DNA of 39,904 nucleotides from Flavobacteriales bacterium (GTDB taxonomy: Bacteria > Bacteroidota > Bacteroidia > Flavobacteriales > UBA1820). The stretch is from contig JAGAUI010000020.1 in the NCBI GenBank assembly GCA_017620815.1, positions 1-39,904 on the forward strand. The letters are read 5' to 3'. The notes under the pieces were generated by a model. That model had not been told where the DNA came from and ran no database searches. It worked only from the letters and a program-made list of their open reading frames with translations. Shown piece by piece: positions 31,474 to 38,313 of the stretch (within the stretch, counting starts at the first letter, position 1; the number at the start of each line of letters is the position of its first letter). Position numbers and translations under genes: made by a program.

Positions 31474-32649
31474 TTATAAGGAGTATTTGTTAAGACAAGC
31501 ACATAGACTAGCGTAATCATATAATGCCTGTACATATTCTTCGCTGGTGGCATACACCGTTTCCAGTTCTGTGAAATAGTCCAAAAGACTTATTTCTCCC
31601 CACTGAAGAGCCTTGCGTAAAAGGGTACTGTTCTTCTTGCCAAAGCTGTCGGCATGGTATGCGGCGAGAAGTCTTTGTAGGGTGAGAGCTTCTTTATACA
31701 TGCTCTCTATCTCACTCTCTATCTCGTTTTCCATAAGAGCTATCTGGTGGCGGCTTTCCTCTATCTGTGCTTTGGCGGTAGAGATAGTATGGCGGCTCTC
31801 CCACACAGGTATAGAAACACCCAACATCACACCATTAAATTTAGCACCGTCACTGCTAGCGTGTTTATATCCAGCACTGAATTTGGGTAAGGCCATAGAG
31901 GTGGATAGGGATTTTTCTTTCTCGCTTACAGAAAGAGCTGTACGAGCTTCCATTAAACGAGGGTCTCGCTCTCTCATCATACTTTTAAGAGAGTCCAGCG
32001 AAGGTATCTCCATAGTAGATGGGGTGATGATACTGCTGATAGGAGTTATCTCTAGTCCGCTAATGTATGACAGACGAGTACAAGCCTTCTCTAGAGATGA
32101 GGTGTTGCGTGAGATGTGTTGCATAGCAGCAAGAGTCTGCATAGAGACTTTGTTTTCTTCCAGTGCCGATATGCTTCCTGCCTTACGACGTTTTTTATTA
32201 AAGCTTTCGGCTGCTAGTGCATCGGCATAACGCATACTATCTACCTCTAGCAATGCCTGCAGACGGTTTATCTCTATGATGAGCAGATGTGCCTCTAGCA
32301 GGATATTCATCCTTTCTGCCATATATTGCTGGTGAGCAGATGTTGACTTGAGAGTGGATATTTTATTGCGTTGAAAATATGCGGTAGGAAAATCAAATCC
32401 CTGTGCTATGGTAATCTCGTTTTGGTTGCCAGCAACACCAGCTCCCCATAGGTGTGTGTATCCTACTTCGGGGTTGGGTAGAGTATTGCCTATGCGGGAA
32501 CTTTTTACCTGAACGTTTTCTGTGCTGCGGGCAGCAACTAGTGCTACACCTTGGTTTTCAACGGCACGCAATATACTTTCTGTGCTGTGTTGTCCCCATA
32601 GTGATATACACGCGGTAAGTATTATGATAGTTATATAGATTCTACGCAT
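31474..32649 (-). CDS. TolC-family outer-membrane efflux channel
   Basis: This is the outer-membrane component of the RND metal pump. From the ATG at 32649 (MRRIYITIIILTACISLWGQ, a clean signal peptide) it has 391 residues; the frame also allows 32676. Long amphipathic helices dominate, as expected for the TolC barrel-tunnel fold: two repeats, with AERMNILLEAHLLIIEINRL in the first half and ENEIESEIESMYKEALTLQR in the second. It ends without a strong aromatic terminus. The start overlaps the pump gene's 3' end, indicating translational coupling. Confidence 0.88.
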   Translation of the reverse strand: MRRIYITIIILTACISLWGQHSTESILRAVENQGVALVAARSTENVQVKSSRIGNTLPNPEVGYTHLWGAGVAGNQNEITIAQGFDFPTAYFQRNKISTLKSTSAHQQYMAERMNILLEAHLLIIEINRLQALLEVDSMRYADALAAESFNKKRRKAGSISALEENKVSMQTLAAMQHISRNTSSLEKACTRLSYISGLEITPISSIITPSTMEIPSLDSLKSMMRERDPRLMEARTALSVSEKEKSLSTSMALPKFSAGYKHASSDGAKFNGVMLGVSIPVWESRHTISTAKAQIEESRHQIALMENEIESEIESMYKEALTLQRLLAAYHADSFGKKNSTLLRKALQWGEISLLDYFTELETVYATSEEYVQALYDYASLCACLNKYSL

Positions 32650-35600
32650 TTTTCTTTTCTGTTTTTCTGTGTCCAAATATAAACGATAGGAATGATAAAG
32701 CAGTTGAGCAGGGTAGAGGATAGGAGGCCTCCTAGTATTACTTTGGCCATAGGGCTTTGGATTTCATTACCCGGAAGGTCTCCACCTACAGCTAGTGGTA
32801 TAAGTGCTAGAGCCGATGTAAGTGCCGTCATAAGTATAGGATTAAGACGGTCCAACGAACCATGTAGTACAGCATCATATAGACTCTCACCCTCTTTCTG
32901 GAGCTGTCCATAACGACTCACAAGCAGTATGCCGTTACGTGTGGCTATACCAAAAAGAGATATAAATCCTATGATGGCAGGTATGCTTATAATACCGCTG
33001 CTCATCCATATGGCCATCACTCCTCCTATGAGAGCAAATGGCATGTTGAGCATTATGATAGATGATATACGCATGTTCTTGAATTGCTGGTAGAGCATCA
33101 TGAAGATTACCAGTAGAGAGAATATAGAGGTGAGCATAAGTGTACGAGAGGCTTGTTGTTCACTCTCAAATTGTCCTCCGTATTCTACATGATAGCCTTC
33201 GGGCATGGAAACCTGTGTCTTTACTATCTCTTGGATTTCTTTTACTGCTCCACCTAAATCCCCATCGGCTACATTGGCAGAAAGGACTATCTTACGGCGA
33301 ACGTTTTCACGAGAGATAGTATTTGGCCCAGCAGTGCTACGCAATTCACATATCTGGTCTAGTGGTACTTTGCCACAAGGCGAGTCTATGTACATGGAAG
33401 CTATGCTTTCCATAGAGGCCCGCGAAGCGTCATCGGCTTTTACGGTAATGTCATATACTCGGCTGCCTTGATAAACATTTGAAACTACACGACCAGCTAA
33501 TGCTATGTCTATGTACTCCTTGAACTGAGCCATAGTTATGCCATATTTTGCTAGCATATCACGACGTGGAACGAGTGTGAGTTGTGCACGTTCTATCTGT
33601 GGTTCTAGGTTTACGTCTGCTATACCTTCTACACCGCTTATCTTTTTCTGTATGTCTTGACCTATGCGATACATGGTATTGAGGTCATCCCCAAATATCT
33701 TGATGGCGATATTGGCACTGGTACCAGAAAGCATAGCGTCTATACGGTGGGAGATGGGTTGCCCTACTTCTATGGCTACCCCCGGAATGTCTGACAGCAC
33801 ATGGCGTACATGTGCAAAGAATTCTGCACGAGAGCGGTCTTTGAGTTCAAATGGGACTTCTAGTTCAGATGCGTTGGCACCCAGTGCGTGTTCGTCCAGC
33901 TCTCCACGACCTGTCTTACGGCTTACGGTCTTGACTTCGGGGATAGTGAGGAGTTTCTTTTCCACTATACGACCTATGCTGTCATTCTGGTGAATGTCTA
34001 TACCCGGAAGTGTGCTGGTTCCTATACTCAAAGACCCTTCGTTAAAGGCAGGAAGGAAGCTACGCCCTAGTTGTGTCATGATACATACAGCTAGGATAAG
34101 TAATACAGACATAGAACCTATGCATATCCTCTTGTGGTGAAGAACCCATACCAATGCTTTCTCATACCACTTCCTTACAAATGCCGAAACAGGAGGTTCT
34201 TTTTCTGCTCGTTTCATGCTCTTTTCTCCCGAAAGCAGGAAGTAACACAGCACTGGAGTAATAGTCATGGCAACCACCATAGATGCAGCCAGTGATACTA
34301 TAAATGCTATTCCTAGCGGTATGAGCATACGACCTTCCATTCCACTTAGGAAAAAGAGAGGGATAAAAGCGGTGATAGTGATAATAGTAGCACTCACTAT
34401 GGAAGAACGTATCTCTACCGATGCATCAAACACCACATCAAGTATCGGTTTCCTTTCGGCCGATGGCAAGCTATGGTTTTCTTTGAGACGTTTATATACG
34501 TTTTCAACGTCTATAATAGCGTCGTCCACCAGCGAACCTATAGCTATGGCCATACCACCTAGACTCATGGTGTTTATCGTTAGCCCCATCATGTGCATCA
34601 CAAGTATTGCAACGAGTAGAGATAGAGGCAGTGCTATAAGCGAAATGATAGTCGTGCGTCCGTTCATAAGGAAGAGGAAGAGTATCACCACCACAAATAT
34701 AGCTCCCTCTATAAGGGCTCGCTGGATGTTGTTTATAGAGTGGTTGATAAAGTCTGCCTGACGGAAAATATCGGTAGAGACGTGAACACCCGAAGGCAGT
34801 TTGGTTGATATTTCCTCTACTGCTGCGTCTAGTCGTGAAGTGAGTTCTATGGTATTGGTTGCGGGTTGTTTGGTGATGGTAACAAGTACGGCAGGGATAG
34901 TCTTTTCCGATGCCAATCCCAATATAGGTGTCTTGCCTCCTGTTTTAACGGTAGCAACATCGGCTATGGTGATAGGGCGACCATCTACTGTTTTAACCAC
35001 ACAACGCTCCATTTCTTCTGTATGTGTGGTAGATACCATACCTCTTACTATGTATTCGTTGCCCCATTGGTATAATATTCCACCTGTAGAGTTTTCGTTG
35101 AATTCATTACAAGCCGAAAGTATATCGTCTAGTGTCACTCCATAGTAGTTCATTTTTTCGGGAGAGAAGAGTATCTGATACTCTTTTATGTCTCCACCTA
35201 TGACTGTTGCTTGGGCAACACCCTGTACCGACATAAGTCTAGGACGGAATGTCCAGTCTCCCAATGTGCGTAATTCTTCCATAGAAACATCTCCTTTGGG
35301 AGAGGTGAGGGCTACGATATACATCTCTCCTAGTATGGATGATTGGGGGCCCATAGTGGGCGTTCCTACGCTGGCAGGAAAGGCATCTCCCAGTGTGGAT
35401 AGTTTTTCTGATACTATCTGGCGGGCACGATATATGTCCATTCCCCAGTCAAACTCTACCCATACTACAGAAAATCCTGTAGTAGCACTGGAACGTACAC
35501 GACGTACGCCTGTAGCTCCGTTAAGGGCAGTTTCTAGAGGAAAGTTTACTACGCGTTCTACTTCTTCGGGAGCAAGACCTTTGGCTTCGGTCATGACGGT

Positions 35601-35741
35601 GACGGTAGGAGCATTGAGGTCTGGGAACACATCTACGTCCATTCTCTGGGCGGTATATATACCTGCTAGTGTGAGCAGTGCCGATGTTATGAGAATGAAT
35701 ATACGGTTCTTAATGCTGAATTTTATGATATTGTTGAGCAT
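32631..35741 (-). CDS. Heavy-metal efflux RND transporter (CusA/CzcA family)
   Basis: This 1036-residue inner-membrane proton antiporter has the RND layout of twelve transmembrane helices and two large periplasmic loops. Diagnostic blocks are the N-terminal FSIKNRIFILITSALLTLAG and FPDLNAPTVTVMTEAKGLAP. The transmembrane-4 motif MAIAIGSLVDDAIIDVENVY holds the proton-relay aspartates. The C-terminal half includes IAIKIFGDDLNTMYRIG and GFISLFGIATRNGILLVSRY. The sequence class is heavy-metal efflux; whether copper/silver (CusA) or zinc/cobalt/cadmium (CzcA) is exported is not decided by what I can read. The His-rich adaptor and its His/Cys-rich neighbour favour copper or zinc. Confidence 0.93.
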   Translation of the reverse strand: MLNNIIKFSIKNRIFILITSALLTLAGIYTAQRMDVDVFPDLNAPTVTVMTEAKGLAPEEVERVVNFPLETALNGATGVRRVRSSATTGFSVVWVEFDWGMDIYRARQIVSEKLSTLGDAFPASVGTPTMGPQSSILGEMYIVALTSPKGDVSMEELRTLGDWTFRPRLMSVQGVAQATVIGGDIKEYQILFSPEKMNYYGVTLDDILSACNEFNENSTGGILYQWGNEYIVRGMVSTTHTEEMERCVVKTVDGRPITIADVATVKTGGKTPILGLASEKTIPAVLVTITKQPATNTIELTSRLDAAVEEISTKLPSGVHVSTDIFRQADFINHSINNIQRALIEGAIFVVVILFLFLMNGRTTIISLIALPLSLLVAILVMHMMGLTINTMSLGGMAIAIGSLVDDAIIDVENVYKRLKENHSLPSAERKPILDVVFDASVEIRSSIVSATIITITAFIPLFFLSGMEGRMLIPLGIAFIVSLAASMVVAMTITPVLCYFLLSGEKSMKRAEKEPPVSAFVRKWYEKALVWVLHHKRICIGSMSVLLILAVCIMTQLGRSFLPAFNEGSLSIGTSTLPGIDIHQNDSIGRIVEKKLLTIPEVKTVSRKTGRGELDEHALGANASELEVPFELKDRSRAEFFAHVRHVLSDIPGVAIEVGQPISHRIDAMLSGTSANIAIKIFGDDLNTMYRIGQDIQKKISGVEGIADVNLEPQIERAQLTLVPRRDMLAKYGITMAQFKEYIDIALAGRVVSNVYQGSRVYDITVKADDASRASMESIASMYIDSPCGKVPLDQICELRSTAGPNTISRENVRRKIVLSANVADGDLGGAVKEIQEIVKTQVSMPEGYHVEYGGQFESEQQASRTLMLTSIFSLLVIFMMLYQQFKNMRISSIIMLNMPFALIGGVMAIWMSSGIISIPAIIGFISLFGIATRNGILLVSRYGQLQKEGESLYDAVLHGSLDRLNPILMTALTSALALIPLAVGGDLPGNEIQSPMAKVILGGLLSSTLLNCFIIPIVYIWTQKNRKEKCVESI

Positions 35742-35776
35742 TTCTTCTTTCTGTTAAAAGGTTGAAAGGAAAAATA

Positions 35777-37000
35777 TCAGTGTTCGTGGCTGTGAGGGAT
35801 AGCACCTGTGTTACCTGCCAATTTAACGCGGTATGTGCCTACCGTAACTACTGTCTCGCCTGCTTTAAGACCACTTTTTACCTCTACCTGTATGCCGTCT
35901 GTCATGCCTATCTGTACGGGTTGTTTTCGGTAGCTCTCGCTGCATGTCTGCACATAGACAAAATATTCGCCTTGTTCTTCTGTGATGGCACCGGTAGGTA
36001 CACATATAGCGTCATGAGAAGAGTCTAGGCGTAGATATACATCGGTAAATGCACCTTCTGGAATATCTCCCGTAGAGTCATATTCTATGGTGAGTGATAG
36101 TAATCCAGATGCAGAAACGCTCTTGGAGTATGTGATGACTTTACCGCCTAGAGATGCAGTGTCATATTTTTTACCATCGGTAGTTATAAATACAGCCGAT
36201 GTTACATGTGATAAATCATTAAAGTATTTCTGTGGAACATCTATTTCCAGACGTGCACGTGTGTTTTTCACTACTTCAAATAGTGTAGCTCCTCTTTCCA
36301 CATAGTCCCCATTTCCTACCGATAATTCTTTTATAAAACCAGTGATAGGACTTTTTACAGTCATTTCGGTAGAGGATTTTTTATTTAATGCAATATATGC
36401 TTTGCGGGCTTTTTCCCACTGGGCACGAGTATCATCATAGCTGTCTTGGGAGATGATACGGTCTATGATAAGGCTATCGGCACGTTGCATGCGGGCGTTC
36501 CACAAGTGGTATTGGGCTTCTATTTCGGCAGCTGATGCTCCAGCGGTGTCATCGGTAGCTATACGCATGATAGAGTTTCCTGCCTTTACCATAGTACCGC
36601 GAGTGGTATTGCTGTTAAATTTAACTATGCCTGTGGTAGGTGCTGTAACGAGTGTAGCTCCTTGTGGAGTTGTGATGATTTTACCTGCTGTTTTTATTAC
36701 TGGGTGGAAGTGTCCTTTGTTTACTTTTTGTGTGGCAAAACTACCTAGTGATGCTTCGTGGGCGGTAAAAGTTATCTCCCCTTCGTTATGTTCATGACCT
36801 TCGTGCGAATGGGCAGAGTGGTCGTGAGCCTCGTTGGAGTGAGCAGAGTGGTCGTGAGCCTCATGTGAATGAGTAGAATGGTCGTGAGCCTCGTTGGAGT
36901 GGGCAGAGTGGTCGTGAGCCTCATGCGAATGAGAGCTTGTATTGGTGCCTCCACAAGCTGCTACACATAGAGCTGTGATGGCTATTATAAGTTTTTTCAT
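35777..37000 (-). CDS. RND periplasmic adaptor lipoprotein with His-rich repeats
   Basis: This membrane-fusion protein links the pump to the outer-membrane channel. A lipoprotein signal ends in VAAC, with Cys16 as the lipidation site. Residues 24-71 form a His-rich extension holding 18 histidines in 48 residues, built from 10-residue units such as EAHDHSAHSN. The adaptor core follows: a barrel-sandwich (lipoyl-like) domain split around KIITTPQGATLVTAPTTGIV and VKSPITGFIKELSVGNGDYV, a helical hairpin, a beta-barrel and a C-terminal domain ending IPHSHEH. Histidines at both ends suggest metal capture in the periplasm. It lies 35 nt before the pump gene. Confidence 0.93.
   Translation of the reverse strand: MKKLIIAITALCVAACGGTNTSSHSHEAHDHSAHSNEAHDHSTHSHEAHDHSAHSNEAHDHSAHSHEGHEHNEGEITFTAHEASLGSFATQKVNKGHFHPVIKTAGKIITTPQGATLVTAPTTGIVKFNSNTTRGTMVKAGNSIMRIATDDTAGASAAEIEAQYHLWNARMQRADSLIIDRIISQDSYDDTRAQWEKARKAYIALNKKSSTEMTVKSPITGFIKELSVGNGDYVERGATLFEVVKNTRARLEIDVPQKYFNDLSHVTSAVFITTDGKKYDTASLGGKVITYSKSVSASGLLSLTIEYDSTGDIPEGAFTDVYLRLDSSHDAICVPTGAITEEQGEYFVYVQTCSESYRKQPVQIGMTDGIQVEVKSGLKAGETVVTVGTYRVKLAGNTGAIPHSHEH
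36811..36930 (-). repeat. In-frame 30-bp tandem repeats encoding the His-rich stretch
   Basis: Four 30-bp units (36811-36840, 36841-36870, 36871-36900, 36901-36930) share a core gtggtcgtgagcctc, with degenerate copies on each side. Units alternate between two 3' variants (cgttggagt and catgygaat), giving a 60-bp higher-order period. Each unit encodes 10 residues, so changes in copy number would stay in frame. Confidence 0.9.
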
Positions 37001-37070
37001 TGCTTTGTATAAAAATTGAATTATAAATATGATAAGTGCCCTCTATGTGATAGAGAGAATAAAATATGTG

Positions 37071-37514
37071 CTATGAAAAAACGGGAGGAGCTCTCAGGCT
37101 ATGTACCTCGCCCGCAGGGGAGTGGTATGTATGAGGAGTGTCATCTGCAGGTATGGGAGAGTAGAAAGTAATAAAGCCCTCACGGTTACAGTGTTCCAAA
37201 TAGCAGAACACCGTATGCAGATGGTGGCAGTCATCATCACTATCCTCTATGGTAATACTTTCTATGATTTTGTCCTTACGTTCTATGTCTGACGAATAAT
37301 AGTTTATAGTCAGCGTGCAAGGAGCATCTGTATCGGTATGAGTGGAGTGGTTGTGGCTGTGAGAGTCACAGTCGTGAGAGTGAGGATTGGCACAGAAACA
37401 TACTGCTGCACCATCGTGGTGATGAGGCAGAATAGTAGGTGCAAGCATTAGCAGAGTAGCAAATGCTAGTATGGATACAACACCTATGTGTAAAATCTTT
37501 CTGTGTATATTCAT
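37071..37514 (-). CDS. Small His/Cys-rich secreted protein of the metal-efflux operon
   Basis: This 147-residue protein (start at 37514, MNIHRKILHIG; the frame allows 37523) has one N-terminal hydrophobic segment, VVSILAFATLLMLAPTILP, acting as anchor or signal. It then has a metal-rich part: PHHHDG, CFCANPHSHDCDSHSHNHST, and later DDDCHHLHTVFCYLEHC. The alternating His and Cys pattern points to periplasmic copper or zinc binding. It is the first gene of the efflux operon and lies 70 nt before the adaptor gene, with no terminator between. It resembles small uncharacterised proteins that accompany CusABC-type operons in Bacteroidetes. It does not match a named metallochaperone. Confidence 0.75.
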   Translation of the reverse strand: MNIHRKILHIGVVSILAFATLLMLAPTILPHHHDGAAVCFCANPHSHDCDSHSHNHSTHTDTDAPCTLTINYYSSDIERKDKIIESITIEDSDDDCHHLHTVFCYLEHCNREGFITFYSPIPADDTPHTYHSPAGEVHSLRAPPVFS

Positions 37515-37522
37515 ATGTCGCA

Positions 37523-37530
37523 CAAAGATA
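37523..37530 (-). promoter_or_regulatory. Possible -7 element of the efflux operon
   Basis: TATCTTTG is an exact -7 match, but it would start transcription near 37518, only about 4 nt before the ATG at 37514. The mRNA would be almost leaderless. A rival, looser element is CAAAATATA on the plus strand at 37534-37542. Confidence 0.3.
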
Positions 37531-37568
37531 CAACAAAATATACTGATGTGAGAATGATAATTATGTTA

Positions 37569-37586
37569 ATACCTATTTTTAGGTAT
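37569..37586. promoter_or_regulatory. Palindrome upstream of the efflux operon
   Basis: ATACCTA (37569-37575) and TAGGTAT (37580-37586) are perfect 7-bp arms around TTTT, centred about 63 nt before the first efflux gene. It could be an operator for a metal-responsive regulator encoded elsewhere. It also lies after the lipocalin terminator, so a role in ending that transcript is possible. Confidence 0.35.
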
Positions 37587-37599
37587 CAAAAAAAGTGAT

Positions 37600-37630
37600 A
37601 GGACAGGGATTTATGGATTATCCCTGTTCT
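37600..37630 (-). terminator. Terminator of the lipocalin gene, overlapping its stop
   Basis: An 11-bp stem with one G-T pair (37600-37610 with 37620-37630, 9-nt loop) contains the lipocalin stop codon and is followed on the minus strand by ATCACTTTTTTT. Confidence 0.8.
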
Positions 37631-38115
37631 ACCCATATAAGTCGCGAAGTGTCATATCCTTTGCTGTGGGCGGTATCTAGGATTTTTTTCTTGACATCGT
37701 CAGAAATGGAGGGTGTGCGAGAGAGTATCCATAGGTATTTGTCGCTGGATGAACCAATGAGGGCATATCGATATTCGGGGTCTATGTACAGGATGTCATA
37801 GTCTGAATAGAACCACAGGAAGAACGATACTCTCAAGTGATGTGGGCGTGATGGGTCTGGCATTTTGGCACGGCCTGTTGCTGTTTTGGGCTTGCCATCT
37901 GGACGAATGCCTCTGTTTTCTACTTTTACCGTCCCGTCGTCATTGAGTGTGTATGTGGTCTTAACGTGGGATAGTCCTTTCTCAAAAGAGTGGTCATAAC
38001 GGGCTATTTCATACCAATCTCCCATGTATTTTTCTATGTCAAATATCTCTTTACCAGCCTCTTTATCATCTCCCGAGGCAAAAAAACAAAGTAGTATCAT
38101 AGCGAGTGTTTTCAT
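37618..38115 (-). CDS. blc: Blc-type bacterial lipocalin
   Basis: This 165-residue protein has the lipocalin G-x-W motif in IEKYMGDWYEIARYDHSFEK. The strand series follows: VKTTYTLNDDGTVKVENRG, FFLWFYSDYDILYIDPEY and ALIGSSSDKYLWILSRTP. It has the C-terminal helix of the Blc/apolipoprotein-D branch. In Enterobacteria Blc is an outer-membrane lipoprotein that binds lysophospholipids under stress. Here the N-terminus (MKTLAMILLCFFASG) has a short hydrophobic stretch, but its cysteine at residue 10 is too early for a normal lipobox, so export and lipidation are uncertain. A longer upstream start was not found. Confidence 0.9.
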   Translation of the reverse strand: MKTLAMILLCFFASGDDKEAGKEIFDIEKYMGDWYEIARYDHSFEKGLSHVKTTYTLNDDGTVKVENRGIRPDGKPKTATGRAKMPDPSRPHHLRVSFFLWFYSDYDILYIDPEYRYALIGSSSDKYLWILSRTPSISDDVKKKILDTAHSKGYDTSRLIWVEQG

Positions 38116-38243
38116 AGGTTAAACGTGTTTTATGTAGTTTACTTAAAGGTAAGCAAATGGGAAAAGATGTGAAATAAAAAAAATATTATATTTTTTTAAG
38201 AGAAGGGATACATTGTATAGATTTTTTTTCTAATTTAGTACCA

Positions 38244-38256
38244 GTGTTAGTAACAC
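38244..38256. promoter_or_regulatory. Short palindrome in the leader of the plug-domain gene
   Basis: GTGTTA-G-TAACAC is a 6-bp-arm palindrome 58 nt before the start at 38314. TAATTTAG (38231-38238), one mismatch from a -7 box, lies just upstream, so the palindrome would overlap the transcript start. The rest of the 198-bp gap is AT-rich with no other clear signal. Confidence 0.3.
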
Positions 38257-38313
38257 ATTTATATAGTCAAGCAAAATCAATGTAATTATCTGTAAAAAAA
38301 AACTTACAAGGCA

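Noticed and set aside
31613-32230. A 205-codon plus-strand frame opposite the TolC-like gene
   Set aside because: Antisense shadow of a long helical protein; no family features or expression signals.
35188-35757. A 189-codon plus-strand frame opposite the RND pump
   Set aside because: Antisense shadow; the opposite strand carries an unambiguous RND pump.
36811-36930. Regular 30-bp repeats that could suggest a CRISPR array
   Set aside because: There are no unique spacers; units abut directly, stay in frame and encode a His-rich stretch inside a clear adaptor gene.
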